Assembly (NCBI GenBank): GCA_036877525.1
Contig: JAZGTH010000008.1
Span: 2,694,001-2,758,000, forward strand
Source of the DNA: Chromobotia macracanthus
Lineage: Eukaryota; Chordata; Actinopteri; Cypriniformes; Botiidae
Length of the DNA: 64,000 bases
Direction: 5' to 3'
The position numbers and the translations under genes were made by a program. The notes under the pieces were generated by a model. The model was not told where the DNA came from. It searched no databases and saw only the letters and a program-made list of their open reading frames with translations. Positions 14,786-28,830 of this stretch are shown one piece after another; the stretch's first letter is position 1; each line of letters opens with the position of its first letter.

Positions 14786-14905
14786 CAGTAAGCCACCACC
14801 TAATAACCCCACCTAGGAACCCCATAGCAATTTGCTAACAACCAGTGCATATAGACTCAGTGCATCTTAGCTATCACATAGCAATGCCCTAGCAAAAACC
14901 TTTAA
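14786..14905 (+). repeat. Dispersed TAGCAACC-type repeat, copy 3
   Basis: Contains AGCCACCACCTAATAACCCC, ACCTAGGAACCCCATAGCAA and CATAGCAATGCCCTAGCAAA. It is followed by a 'GGCAAGTTTTGTGCATAG' segment that recalls the 'TTTGCAnGGGnAAGCAC' end seen at copies 4 and 6. Confidence 0.6.
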
Positions 14906-17900
14906 CAGTGTAGAATGGTGATGGCAAGTTTTGTGCATAGAAGTTTTTTAATGTCATAAAATGTAAACATTTACTTATTTTTGCAACTCCATTTAGTGCA
15001 GTTAATGTCTCCAGTTTATTAGATTGCAGAAATTACATGAGACCTGCTGATGAAACAGTGATAAAAATTCCTCTTTCTTTGAAACACATCAGCACTGAGT
15101 ATTCTACCCTGTTTTTCACTTTCTTGTTTCTACTTGTGATGAGCATGTTGAACCACACACACACACACTGCTTCCTGTATTAGAAAGTAAGCCAGTATTA
15201 CAAGAGGAACCTCACTGGTCACAGTGACCTTGCAAATCTAAGTTAGTCCCCGCATGCACACACCATGTGTGCAGTGCCACTTTGTGCCTGTCTGTGCGTG
15301 ACAGTCATAAATCACATGCTGTCTTGTGATGAAATAATTATTCAGTAGGAATCAACTGAGCACCTTATGTTGGCTAAATATATTTGAATACATCCAGTCC
15401 TTTTATAAACATCCAGTCATGAATGAACCAAGAGATGTACCCAGTGTGTGAACAAAAACAACAGAGAAATGTTCTGGGACTAATTGTAAATCAACTGTTT
15501 TGTTGATTTATTCAAGATGGGTTTGAATCAAGCATCTCACATGGTTGGAACCAGATGTATTGGCCAAGTAAATTTGTACTGATGAAGAATTCAGATATGC
15601 TCACAAGATCTTTGATGGAATATTTGTTGAATCTTTACATTTAGTACTCCAGGGCTGTGCACAGATGACATAGGTCATTTAGTATCACAGTAGCACATCA
15701 TTTAATTACTTATTATTTCATGTCAATTGCTTAAATTTAATCAAATGTATTTATAATAATATGACACTATAGGGATGTTACCAGTCTATCTTTTCACTGC
15801 AGAGATGACACAGAAGATGCATCTGAAGTGGCTTTTAAAATTACACAGCTGGCAAAATAAAGTTCAATAACTTTATACTGGGGAAATTTATAGGTTATCT
15901 TGACTTTTGTGTAAAAATGTGTAATGTGTAAAAATGCAGTAATGAGTATTTAATTTATATACAAATTAAAATTGCCCATAAAATTAATCTTTGACCCAAC
16001 AGTTGACCCCTGTTTGCACTTACATGTAACCATTACCATCTAAGCTAAATACATTACTTTAAATCAATTAATACTATAATTTTACATTCCTGCTTTAAAA
16101 ATTATTACTTTGTCTAAACAGGCTTCCTCAAAACACATACTCTTATCAGGTGTAGCTATTTTTTCCAACTACTTTTTCCACTGAGGTGTTTCTTAAACCT
16201 GTGGACAGATTAACCTGTGTCACTTCATAAGAAAGCAGAACAAAGTCCTCATTAAGAATATGGGTTAAGATCCCATGTAACGGAAACAAATATTTATCTC
16301 ATCGCAAAGACCCTTGTCCCTTTGACAGCATACAAACTTGGTGTACATGTAAACACACCCATGGGGTTTATTCTGAAGTTTTACGCCTCTGCGTACAGCT
16401 TTACTAAGAATAGGAGCTTTATCTTATCTGGAGTTTCTTCAGTGGAATTTCATTTTTTTCTGTTTTTGTAGGTGTGGATGTTCTATACTTCTGGGTAGTA
16501 AGACTTAGGAACACAGGACATAGGAAACCACAGAGGTTCATTGGTGCAAATGTGTTAAACCCCACTGACAAACAGGTGTGGCTGAAACCGAGTTGTAAAT
16601 TGGTCAGCCTGTGCTCACTTGGGTGGCCCCCAATCTCATTTTCCTGAGGTCTTAATCACCTCTACTCCTCCCACTTCACACACACATTAATTGGCCACAT
16701 ATAAACTGCAAGGTTTGGGGTCTACCAACCACATTTATATGCAGGAGTAAATCCTCTAAACTGTTCCATGTTTGTATGGAATATAGGAGTCACAGCTGAA
16801 ATTGTTAATGTGCTTGTAATCAAAGCTTTTAACTGCTTTTTTTTTTTTGAGAAAAGCAATATTTTTGACAATTTGTATAACTACCACTGATTTTGTGGCT
16901 GGCCCTAGTGACCTTTGACCTGATGATTTTGCATTGGCCATATGCTTTTGGCAGATTGTATGTATGCAGTCTCGTCCCACCCGGCCAGCACAAATCCTTT
17001 CTTCATTAATGGTGCTAATATAAGATAATATCATAAGATGTACTGTTCTTGTGGCTTGTTGTAGAAGATTCATGGGAGGGGATCAAAGATCCGTGGTTCA
17101 TTTGAGGACAAAACCAACAGGATTGCAGTACGCACACAATAATCTGTACAGTTTGCACAATATGTACAGCATTGTGGTCAGTTCTGATTAGGTATGAATA
17201 TTCACACTAACCCAGACCAAGGTTCACAAGGTTGAATAATGTGCCCAGAGAGTATCCCAGGCTAATAGAACCATGTGTTTCCTTGTGCCACATTTGTTCC
17301 TTTTTAAATGTTCGTGTGCTGGAGTTTGTTTAGGGTACAGATCAAGTTTAGATATACAGTTGTCTAGAAGTGTACACATCCATTTGAAAGACTGCGTTAT
17401 AGATGTGTGTGTGGGGGGTGTTTGTGTGTGTGTTTATGTGTGAGTGAGTGCAGTTTCCTGATAGTACTACTTCTAGGAATCATTCTAGGAATACAGTGAA
17501 CCAGAACCATTGCATGGCCTTGTACCTGGAAAAGGATTCTGAGAGAAAGGCAAGTCTAACCATAAAAGTACACACACAGAGACATAGTGTAGTCATTTCT
17601 CAGAGTGGACAATGAACTTAATGAACTTAAGAAGATTTTTTATATGTTGATTTCATGTTGTGACATGTTTTGACATGCAGCTTACAGAAGATAAGGGATG
17701 GTGTGTGTGACTGGTCCAGGGTTCAGGTGTGACATTGCAAGTTTTGCCTTGTGGTTAGCTGGTTAATTAGGCCAAGAGTCTTAGTCTCCCCTACGGCGAA
17801 TCTAATAATAGTTACTGCCATGGAAACTCACAAAAACGGTCTGACAGAGTGATAGATAATGATCATTTGTAGCGGGGACTCTGAGTGTAACATGTTACAA

Positions 17901-18138
17901 TCTCATAGCTTAAAAATTAGATCACAAAAATCACACAGTGTGAATGCTAATCACTGCAATAACAACATTCTCTAATTCTCTAATTAACAAGAGATTTCTT
18001 TTTAAAACCTCATGTTTGTGATTAGATAACATAAAAAATAGTATGGAGATAGTATGGAGAAACAGTGTCTCACCTGACACTCACTCTTAATACCAGCTGT
18101 AAACAGGGTCATGGGAACTTGAGTGTTGGGCTATTTTG

Positions 18139-18276
18139 ACCTAGCAATCTAAGCAATCACCCAGCAACACCCTAGAATACTGTCAGAGGCATAGAAACAA
18201 GCACTGCAAGCACCTTAACAACTGCATAGCAACACTCCAGCAACCACTCAATAAGTTTTGCATGGGTAAGCACCAG
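18139..18276 (+). repeat. Dispersed TAGCAACC-type repeat, copy 4
   Basis: One of the clearest copies: CCTAGCAATC, CACCCAGCAACACCCTAG, GCATAGCAACACTCCAGC and AACCACTC. It ends in GTTTTGCATGGGTAAGCACC, the conserved right end of this repeat family in the window. Confidence 0.65.
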
Positions 18277-20810
18277 CTAAAAATACAGTTAAATTAATGA
18301 CTTCAGTTTTGTGCTTAATTCATGGCTAGTGATTGATCAGAACTCTTTGACACTTTAAAAAAACGTACTTAGATTCAAGTTAACTGTATTCTGTTAGGTC
18401 TTTGAAATATTCTGTACTTTTAATAAGACATACATTCCAAAAATCTGTTTTATTTTCTGCTATATGTCCAACCTGATCTGGAAACAACTGTTTTATGAGG
18501 TGGTGATTTCATATGGATTTGTACAACATGAGCTGCACCAAAATGTAAAATTATTAGAAACAAGCAAGCATGACGGTCCACTGCAAACCCCACCCCTAAA
18601 CCTAACTATCGCTTGAGTAAAAGCAGATCATACGAATTAATATGAATTAGCCAACAGTTTATTAAAACATAAAATAGTTACAAATTGCCATGAAATTATG
18701 CTGATATTTCAGGTAATCCTGAGACAAAATGCTACGTAAAAACAAAATGAACTATGATTGGGTTCTTAACATGTCAGTCAAAAAAATCTTCTTATCTGAT
18801 TGGCCAATTTGTGAAAAGAATAAACTGCAGACCAGACCTTTGGTCAAAGGTCTATCTGGACTGGCACAGGCATGTACAGACATGCCGTGCAGTGCAAGCA
18901 CTCTTTTTCTCCTTTCGCAGGCTAAACAGCGAAAGCTAAAAACATTAACCTCAGATGCTTTAAGATTTTTGAAAACCTTTTAATTCGATTCTTGCACTGA
19001 GATCACCCCAAACTCAGGTGAAACCCTGCAGGACTGATCCAGCATTGGTCCAGAATGCCCTAAGTTTCTGCTCTTAGCTCATATGGTTTTCATGATCTGC
19101 ACAGCGGTGCTCCATCTGCCATCAGTATTTCTGTCTTACCCTGCAGACAGCATGCTGACTTAATCTCCAGCTGTTCTCCTCTCGGTTTCCTTAAGCATAT
19201 TCGGGAAGGGTATGACAGGGTATTTCACAGTATGTGCTACTAATTGGCTGGTACACCCAGTACAAAGACATACAAAGATGGGAGCGACTTCTTTGCAGGT
19301 ACAGTGTGTCAAAATAAGGACATATTCTACTGCCAAAACCTCTTTGATCGCTGCACAAAGGGAAAATAAGACCATGTGTTTTAGTTTTCTAATATTCATA
19401 ATAGGATTTTGGGTGTATTTGTGTGTGCCTATCTCACACTTCAAACACCTCAAATCTTTTATCATACTTGTAAGGGTAATGCTTAAATATAATAGGCTTA
19501 TATTAAATTTGTTTTGTAGAGTCAGGTTTTTGGAAACCAAACAGCATAATTATACATCCTTAATTACCCTGTTTTAGCTGTCTTTTACATCCATAATCAC
19601 ACCCTAACATCCTTTTGTGGGCCCCATCTGTTCATCAGGCATAGCTAAGTGCTCTCTGCACTAACATAAGTGTATTACACAAACGGCATTAGACATCAAC
19701 ATCTTAATTCTGCCTGCATCTATACTATAGAGTTCATGTTTTGTATCACGGGACAGTTTCCAAGCTACCTGTATTTGTTGTTCTGTTGTTGTTGTCATTC
19801 TGGGTTACGATACATGTGACACAGGTGAATGATTTTACCTGTCTCATTGTCACTGGTGTTGGGTGATGCTGTACCACTGTTGCCTGGGGCATCATTTTTC
19901 ACCAAGTTACCTTGGGTACCGTGGTTCCTATGGGTTTGGTTAACTAAACAATAATGACTCTAAAAAAGCACATTTGTGATTAAGCATAAAAAAATTTTCT
20001 TGGCCATTTAAAGGAAGAAGGATATACATGTTTTTAAAATAACTCTAGTAATAAAAATGGCATGTAAAAAATGCTAATAACAATGTTTGCATAGAATGCC
20101 AATCTTACTGAGAGCTGTTTCATTTATTTTTACATAAGACACTGTTATTTTATTCTGTACAGTGTGTCAGTGTCACAAGAGACCGAGAGCCAGTGATTTA
20201 ATTAGAGTTATGTAATCAAATCATGCTGATCAGAATGCAACAGAACGTGAGAGAACAGAGAATGCTGGGAGTTTGTGACTGTGACATTAATATGGTGTTT
20301 TTTGAGGGCCCACATTCAAAAGTGCAGTTCACATGCTGTATTTACTGAAAACTGTAGGCCCTGAAAACTGTGATCAGTCATGCCTTCTGAAAATGAAGAA
20401 CAAACAGCAGAGCCCTGGAAATAGCAGGGTGACCCTGGGCCAGCCAGCAGTGGCCTTTATAATAGCATATGATTCCCACTATTAAATATGACACAACTGT
20501 TACTCATTTACGCACAAACATAATGTAATCTTCTGCTTCAGTTCTGCTGTGTTAAAAAGCTCTCTTTGAAAAAGTATCCCTGGTTCACACTCTCGTGATC
20601 GTGCCCTCATTAGATGGAAATGTCATAGTGAGTGCTACACTGGGGCTCTGTGACCTTTAAAGATAAACATCTGCTTCAGAATGAACTGTGAGGGAGAGTT
20701 CACAGTACTGTACATTAGAGCCCTTGTAGAAAACTGCAGTTACAAACAGTAAATCACAATCACAACCAAAGAGATAGGCTTTTTCACATAGTGTGTGTTC
20801 TGGGTGGGCC

Positions 20811-20945
20811 TTTAAGCTATCACTCAGAAGACATAGCAACCACCCAGAAAACATTAGCAACTGCTAGGGATAGCATAACATAGCAATGTTCTAAAAATCA
20901 CTCTGAATACCTTAGCAACCACCTAGAAACCCCTAGTACTATTGT
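20811..20945 (+). repeat. Dispersed TAGCAACC-type repeat, copy 5
   Basis: Periodic units CATAGCAACCACCCAG, ACATTAGCAACTGCTAGG and CCTTAGCAACCACCTAGAAA. The terminal GCAAGCAC segment is not clear here. Confidence 0.65.
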
Positions 20946-23900
20946 AGTGATATAAATTATTACACAATGTTTTGTAAATTAATACATTTGACATTTATAA
21001 TAAATTTGACCAACTAATTTTAATTGATAACACTGATTTTTATAACAGTGACTGTTTCTTTGGAAACTTTTGTGTGTTGTTGTGTGTTGTTTCTGTGGTA
21101 ACAGACCAGTCTACAGTAGTGCTGGTGAGACAGTGGTCCGTCGAGGGTAAAGCGCTGAGTCAGAATTCCCAAGAACAGGTTTACAGTTCTGTTCACCTCA
21201 GAATAAACATGACTCCACAGCTAACTATGATTATAATAGCATGCAGTCTGTGCCAAAAAGGAACCCCACTGTAGTGAAAGCAACTCAGGGCGAGCCAACC
21301 ACCCCCCCAAACAATACTGTTGCCACAGCCGTCTCTCATAGCAACCCCTAAACCTTTGTGTGTGGATATCTGATAACAACCACGGCTTGGTGGAGACATT
21401 TTGGATTGCATACATTTTATAGAATGATTTCCAAAATCCCACTTGGATATTTAAAAGACGATATATTATAAATATTAAATGTTATATATTATAGATATAT
21501 TAAAAACAGGATATTTGTTTTTTCTTGTTCTGGTAATTACATTCTTTAAGGATTTTCATTAATTAACCCTAAGATATTAACCTTGGAACATTTTTCAGAG
21601 GGGTTAGCGCCACTTTTAGTCCTGGGTTATGCTTTAATGGTGACAAAACTGTGAAACTATATAGTGTTAGAATCTAACAGACGTTTGTTTAGCAACAGAT
21701 AACCCAATCATAAATGACTTCAGTGCTTAATTAAATATTCATGCAGTGTGAATATTTACAGAATATATACAGAAACTTTAGCATCTGAGAGAAATGTTAA
21801 ATTATGAAATCTGAATAACCAGGATTTATTATTACCCAAAGTATGAACAGTGTGAAACATGAACAAGATAACCCAGGATTATGTTTAAAAATATCACATG
21901 TAGAAAGCCCTCATGCTTTTAATGTTTTCATGAGAGAAGAGTTAACTAAGAACACCAGGTTTGCACTGAAAATTACTTGGAATGAATGTATTACATGAAA
22001 TTCCTTCAATACAGGTCAAAACTCTTCCAGTGAATTTGGATTGTGTATATATGTGACTGTGTTGTAGTTAGATACATATGAGGAATTCAGACTTTAAGTG
22101 GAAATAAACACAGTCACAATAAAAGTTACTCATTGAAACAGGATTCCAGGATTTTTAGGAATGACAGGAATTAGACATGTCATCCAAGTTGAAAGCATCT
22201 TAACTAAAATTGTTTTATTGAAAAAGTTGTGCTTTATATGGCATGAACTTTGAGCAGCTGACTGGTTTCCAAATCTACATACCGTCCCCTGTTAAAATAA
22301 TTCTATAGTTTAGACTATGCCAAAAAATAAACATTGCTCTCTAAGAATAAGCAGCTGCATTGAGGTCTAATACAGCAGCAGGTAGTTCACATTGATATAT
22401 TTAGTAGTGTGTGTAAGAGAGACAGGCAGAGAGATAAAGTACAAGTTCTGTCTCCAACAATATGGTTGGGTTGCTGCCAATGGCCTGTGCAGCACAGTAC
22501 AGCACGTCTTGACATCAGGAAACAGCTATAAATATCAACCAGAAGAACAGCATGAAGGCCAGAGGACGGCTGCAGTGTTTCTAGAAGAGGGTGTGTTTGT
22601 TTATATGTTGCTAGTTGCTTCTATGTTCCCTTTGGGTGTCCCTGGATGATTCTACGCAATCGCTTCTATCATGCATGGATTTGCATTTTTCAGATGAAGG
22701 ATTGATCTAAAATAATGTATTGCTTTAACAACTTCCATCACTATCCAGTTTATTGGTACTTACCATGCAGGCATTCGATCAATACACATAGCTAAAAAGC
22801 TCTGTTGCACTCTATTCTATTTTGTTCCCTTGTGAACTGCATAGAGTTTTAGTGTTGACAAAAGTTTTATGTTGATTTAACAGAGATTTTAGAGAGTTCA
22901 CCACAAGAGCCAATAACAAGTTTAAGAATGGTATGTCTCTGTCTTTCTTGAAAGGGATCTAAAATGTGACTGCTATTAATACAGTTCAAAGAAATCTTTG
23001 TGCTGCAGAAATGTATATGTTATGTGAACATGGCAATGTCTTGGTTATGCAGTTAATGATAAACAATATATATATTTTCATATACAGTAAACTGTTAATG
23101 CACTGTTAATACACCTGCAAAACAAATAGCTTTGCACATAGTGGATTATCCTCTGTTGGTTGTTAAGACATATATCTTTATTGACAATCAAGCACCTGCA
23201 AAACTAACAGTGGCATTGCGTTTTATTTTTTGGGCCGTCATCTTTTGCGCGTCAGAGAATGGAAGGCATGTACGGTTTGAAGTTAGATATATCATGAATA
23301 CCTCATATCTGGCTTTGGATGTTCCTTAGCATAACACTGTACACACATTAAAAGCAAAACAACATTCTTTCTAAACTGAACTTGGCCTACATATCTTGTT
23401 TGATTTGCTGCACTCCCCCCTCAAATAAACACATACTTTGGTCATTGCATTGTATGTGATGAAGGGCAATAGGTGCATTTGTCAGCTGAGAACTCTGTGC
23501 CTTGTCAGACACCTGCAGGAAGACACCCACCACACCCAGAAACATGCACAAATATCAAGAATCTTCAAATTAACTTTGACACCGAACATACTAATAAAAC
23601 ATCCTGCAGTATGTCCTTTATAAGATACGCAACACATTCTGAATTCCTCAGGATGGAATGGAATGTCTCAGGTAAGTACTCTCCAAAAGTAGGATCAGTT
23701 CATTACTTGGAATCAAAAGCACAAAGAAAGCACAGCTAGTGCTTTGATGTTCTTTGTGTGTGTTAAAGTGCGTGTGTATCTGATATACTCTGGTCGAGTG
23801 CCACAGGCAGAAACACGCTGTGCCCTGTTTTTCCACTCGAAAGCTTCAAAAACAAACACCCATATGCTGCACCATATCTGGGAAAAAGGAAAACAGAAAA

Positions 23901-25209
23901 ATAACTGCAGTTTCCTAATCCTCCCTTTTCAGTTTTTCCTTAGCTCTCTCTCTTGCTTGCATACACACACACATTTTCCTGACTATTTGCTACTGCTGTT
24001 GTTTGTTCTGAGCTGCTGCTAATATTTTCCTCTGTTTTGCAATTTGCAGGTTAGCCATTAATGCATTGTGCTCTGCACAAGTCATAATGCTATATTGTAG
24101 CATTCTGTTTGGGTAATGAGAAATGCATGTACTGGAGTAAAAAGGTTCCAATGCAAGAATGCAGAATTTTATTTCATGTGTGTGAATGTGTTTGTAGGGC
24201 TCCACCTGAAACTAGAATGACATTAGAATGAAACTGACAACAAAGCATGACCCTATTACATACACAGCACGAGGGGCACATGTTTTTTTCCCTGAAGGCA
24301 TATTCTCTTGGAAGAAGTGATGAACCTGTTGTGCACACAGGTAAATTAAGCTCCTCCCAAAGTCTCTGCGGTTAGAACAATTTGTCATGCCAAGCATACA
24401 TTTCCAAAGCTTAGATTTCCAAGTATTACTTAAAGCTGTAGTGTACAATTTCGACTTATCCAGTGTCACTTAACAAGATATGTATATACAAAAATGTTTT
24501 TCAAGTTTTTAAATACTCCCTGTATCTACCACTGGTCTATCTAGGACTGGTTAGGGTGCTAAAACAATGCAATTGTTTGATAACACTGTGTAGCTAACAC
24601 ACTTTAGGAAGTAAACCTAAAATAGCTTACTTATAGCTTACTTATAGTCCCTTTAAGACAAGTCAGTTCAGTTGGCAGCCATCTTAGTAATGCCCCCAGG
24701 AATCTTATTTCCATGTAGGCAATAAGCATGCAAAAAAGCATGCAAGTAAATTTGCCGCATCCCCCACTGTATTCAATAAACATTTGAAAACCTGTCTTTT
24801 CCATAAAAACATGACCGGAATATGGTAACAGTCCTCCCATTCCAAAAAATTACCTTATACCTAAAATTAATCCTTTTATATCTCTCTCTCAAAAGGTATC
24901 GTCTCAAACAATTGTTGAAACTTTGTTACTGTACAACCTTGTACAGCACATTTCATGTTATTCCTCCCTGTGATATATTGCTTCATTGTTTTCCTCACCT
25001 TGTAAGTCACTTTGTTAAAAGCATCTTCTTCTATCTACTTTAATTGGTACAAGAATCTCCAAAACATTTGTCTAGATTAGGTTTTAATAAATATATTTTT
25101 ATTAACTAAGCATAAATTTGTAGCTTAAGTCACCCCAAAAAGCTTTTTTGTCAGGCTTGTCTAGCAAATGCACATATTCATTTTAGAGTGAAAGTCTCAA
25201 TTAAAAAGT

Positions 25210-25262
25210 TGATTGGCTCTTTTAACTGAAAGGCAGGAGTTCCATTCCTACAGCCTCCATAT
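25210..25262 (+). repeat. tRNA-like SINE remnant
   Basis: Holds 'GATTGGCTCTTTTAACTG' and a B-box-like 'GGAGTTCCATTCC' in the spacing of a pol III internal promoter. No full cloverleaf can be drawn, so this is a decayed SINE head rather than a tRNA gene. Confidence 0.35.
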
Positions 25263-26317
25263 TGAGCTCCAAATCATACACATTTTTTCACATTCATATT
25301 TTTAGGAGTTGTCTCTTCCTCTTTTACCCCATCTTACTCCTCAAGTTTAGGTACAAGATTAATAAATTGCTGCCAAAAAAACATTTCATATACATGCACA
25401 TGTGTGGATGCACATTTATGCATGCATACGTGTTTTCATGCATATGCATCAACATGTAATTCTGACACCAGTATATGTTAAATGTCATATGTAGTTTATG
25501 ACAACACCGACCCAAAACAAAACACAGTGTGCAACAATATACTCCATTAAATATGCACGCTTCCTCTCCTGTCAAAAACATTGCACAATAGCTGTGGCCT
25601 ATGCACAGACTGCGGTGGTCGGAAAGCCCTCCCTTCCACATTGTTTTGACTGATACCTGTCTTGTGACTGGCTGGGATTGAATGATTGTAACCTCGTGTC
25701 CTTAAATGGAACACAGCGGGATGGAAAAAAAACAGAACGTTCCAGGATACACTGAACTTTATTTACTAGTCCTGTGGGGTGGGCATACAGGCACTGTAAG
25801 AAGAACAGAGAGAGACATTGCACATTAGAGAGACTGTGTTCTTTTTGTGGTTAGGAATACAGACATCTGAAGTCTGACCAGCCAGTCTGCAATTTATTTT
25901 AAGTGAACTAGATGTTTTTTTTTGCATGGGGACCAGACATACAAAGTGTTCTGCTGTTCACACCAACTATTACATTTTCAAATTTATACAACAGATCATG
26001 TTGTTTAGTAAGTGCCCTCTTAAGCTTGCATTAAAGTGACAGAGATGATTTATGGTGAAATTTGACACCATATCATGTTTATCATGTTTAGAAACAGCAA
26101 ATAGACAGTTTGTGTTTGTTTACATGCTAATCAGAAAAGGGGAGGGTCTTTTATAATTCAGATTGTTCATTGTTTTCATATGTAGCTTCACATGTAGATT
26201 GTTCAGTATGATTCTGATTTGCAGGGTTTAATAAGAACAAGCTCACTTTAACCCCTCATGTCAATGATTATATAAGTTTTGGGTCAGTTGAAATTAGTTT
26301 TTGAATTACAACTCTGG

Positions 26318-26445
26318 ATGTGTCCTGCAGAGTTTAGCTCCAACCTTATCAAATACATAAACATGCTAATCAGGTTTACTTGCAATTACAGGTAAGTGTT
26401 TTTGACACTTGGGTTGGAAATAAATTCTGAAGGACAGTGGCTCTT
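26318..26445. mobile_element. MITE-like non-autonomous DNA transposon
   Basis: Imperfect terminal inverted repeats: the left end reads GTCCTGCAGAGTTTAGCTCC (about 26,322-26,341). The right end, read on the other strand, is CTGTCCTTCAGAATTTATTT (about 26,420-26,440). The interior carries a CAAACA-type to GCTAATCAGG stretch. The 'GCAGAGTTTAGCTCCAAC ... AAGGACAGTGG' frame is a very common short element in cyprinid genomes. It has no transposase and is evidently decayed. Confidence 0.6.
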
Positions 26446-27232
26446 CAGGACTGGGGTTTAAATCTATAACAACTGTAATAGAAACTGTTAAATGAATCAA
26501 AATAAATTCTTATGCAATGCATTTAATGCAATCTGCAGCCACTTTTTCTCACACATCTCCTAAACTGCACAACTTTTTAAAGTACAACCTGTTTTAAAGG
26601 CCTTAAATGGAAACTGTTACTAAATACCAACCAGGTCATTTAGACTTTTAATGTGAACATGCTGCATGTGCCAGTTAAAACTATTAAGTGCAGTCACAAT
26701 GACCTGTGTGCAGATTGCATTATATAGAGGGCAGAATGATGGAATTTAAACGAGTACAGATCGCTCTGTCCAGAGAGCACTGGAGTCTGCTGCCAGCCGC
26801 TGGATCCTGACCAGAATGTGCTGGTGAGATCACTTGCTCCAGCAATCTTGCATTCCTCCGGTGCTCTGTCAGTGCATTCCTGATGCTAATGCTGGGACGC
26901 CTTTCATGACTGGTCACAGTTCAGACTATCATACCTGTCATCTGATTTCACTGTAACAAAGACTGGATTCAGTTCAGGCTTATATCAACAGACTAAAATA
27001 GAAATATTTAAAGCTGCTCTTTTTCCCTCTTGACCCTGGTAGATTTATGTAGGTGGCATACTGTATATGGACGTGCATGATCTCAGCGATCTGTGCATTG
27101 CATGAATGCACTCTGTAGGTCATAGGTCATATGTCACACCAAATAAATAAATGAATACATACAAAAATATTAAATATAAATATTCTATATAAACATTGCT
27201 TAAAGAAAATTAAATGTAGTTTATTTTAGTTT

Positions 27233-27261
27233 ACTTCTTTAATTTAGTAAATTAAAGAAGT
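27233..27261. repeat. 29-bp palindrome in AT-rich DNA
   Basis: Two perfect 14-nt arms (ACTTCTTTAATTTA and its complement) flank a single G. It lies in an AT-rich stretch (27,130-27,440), so it may simply reflect composition. Confidence 0.5.
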
Positions 27262-27574
27262 TAATTTAGTATTATTGAGATTTTTGGATCTTGGACAAAT
27301 TAAGTTTATCTTCATGTAATACAGTCTTCCTGTTTTATAATTTAGTATTATTTGCTATAATTTTGTAGTGTAATTTATTACTTTACACTACATTATTAGT
27401 TATACATAATTGTATAACTGTGCATAATAAACATATAACGCATATGAAGAATGACCTGGACGTTTTTGACAGGCAGTGATTCACCGCTTAATACATAGAA
27501 ACATAGAAATTTTACATAGAATTTTACATAGTTTACATAGAAATAAAGACAAACCATGCAAAAACGGCCCTTAT

Positions 27575-27850
27575 CATTACTGCTCAGTTACACTCGTGTT
27601 TCTGTGCATGCTGTCGGATGCGTGAGAGCGTCAGTCACTTGAGCAGCGGACAGAGGCGGGTGGATCATGGGAGGCGGGTGGATCATGGGAGGCGGGTGGA
27701 TCATGGCGGGTGGATCATGGGAACGCAGCGGGATCATCCATCTGTCCGAGCGACGCGTTCACAGCTGTTTAACCAAGAAGACCCGAACGGGATTGGTGCA
27801 ACGAGCGTTGTTTGTGATCGACGTCCAAACATAACAAATCCTGATACAGT
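27575..27850. promoter_or_regulatory. CpG-rich patch containing an 18-bp minisatellite
   Basis: Base composition changes abruptly from AT-rich to CpG-containing GC-rich (GGATGCGTGAGAGCG, GAGCGACGCGTTCAC, GAACGGGATTGG, ATCGACGTCC), then returns to AT-rich DNA. An open frame runs through it on the plus strand (27,618-27,902) but is driven by the repeat and resembles no family. It could be a small CpG island serving an unseen transcript. Confidence 0.3.
27653..27720 (+). repeat. 18-bp tandem repeat, about 3.8 copies
   Basis: The unit GAGGCGGGTGGATCATGG is repeated three times exactly (27,653, 27,671, 27,689). A fourth copy lacks its first four bases (27,707-27,720). The copies are identical, which points to recent expansion. 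Confidence 0.9.
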
Positions 27851-28728
27851 ATTTCCAAGCAGATCACAGTATTCGAATTATCCTCGACAAACAATTAATT
27901 GATGCTTCACGCTTTATTAATGTGAACGATGTTTAACATTATGTTTATGCACTTTGTATGAACCACGGGTTTGGGGGGCTTTTGCATTGCGCTTCCCCGA
28001 TGTTGGTCTGAGATCAGACTCCCCCATGTATCGTAATGCAGCCAATGAGTCGTGACTGGAGATCATTTCCCACATCTTAACCCCTCCACCCCCTTGGGCG
28101 CCAGATAAACACTCCCTAAAACACTTCTGAAGCTATCTAAGCTTAATTTATTTGTCTTCAACTGTTTAATAAAAACATGAGTAACCAAGTTACTTTCAAA
28201 ACACATTTATTGCCCTTTTAGCATGTTCATTTGCTCATGTTATACTTGAAGCTTTACTAGTTATCTAAAAAATCTAAAATTTTCTAAAGTTTTTATAATT
28301 TTTTATTGAATACTAGACATGCATGACCAGCTGTATAATTGTGTATTTTCTGCTCTTCTTCTTTTAGCTTGTTAGTTTCCAGTCTGAAGTGAAAGCCACA
28401 CTCCTCCAATTAGAGAGGCTGATATGTAAAACCACTGGCACTGGTTATGTAAGGCTTGTGAGAAAGGAGACCTTTTACTGCTGTAGTGTTAGTCTTTATA
28501 TCCCAGCATGCTCTCCAGTCCAAGAATAGTAGCATCTTAAAATCAAATTTAACTTTGTACATTGTGTATGCACGGTCAGAAAATAATTGTATCATGAGAC
28601 TTTCATAAGACCTGCACTTTACAGGATTTTTTTATTCAATGTAAGTTAAGCCACCTAAGGTAATGCTGAAATTTACCTTAGGGAGGAATGTTAACTTGTC
28701 CCTCAGTTTATGAAAACAAACAAATATA

Positions 28729-28830
28729 GTGTTGGTGTCCCCAGTGGCTCTTATGTTACAGTGACCAGGTTCAATTCCAGCTTGTGTCATTTATAAATAT
28801 CACCCCACCCTCCCTTATCATCTCGTCATT
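28729..28830 (+). repeat. tRNA-derived SINE fragment
   Basis: A degenerate A-box region (CCCCAGTGGCTCTTATG) is followed by a good B-box (AGGTTCAATTCCAGC), then a CACCCCACCCTCCC tract of the kind found in the body of teleost tRNA-derived SINEs. It cannot be folded as a functional tRNA. Confidence 0.5.

Larger units (their letters stand above)
5470..26310. other. Long non-coding block with scattered decayed repeats
   Basis: About 21 kb without a recognisable exon. Open frames are short (mostly 60-126 codons), cysteine/histidine-rich or low-complexity, and have no family match. It carries four TAGCAACC-type repeats (9903-9994, 14786-14905, 18139-18276, 20811-20945), short CA/GT runs and a tRNA-like SINE remnant near 25,210. 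A stretch at 24,430-24,840 includes 'CTTTAAGACAAGTCAGTTC' and 'GGCAGCCATCTTAG', wording I associate with fish DNA-transposon remnants. It may be intergenic or a very long intron. Confidence 0.6.
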
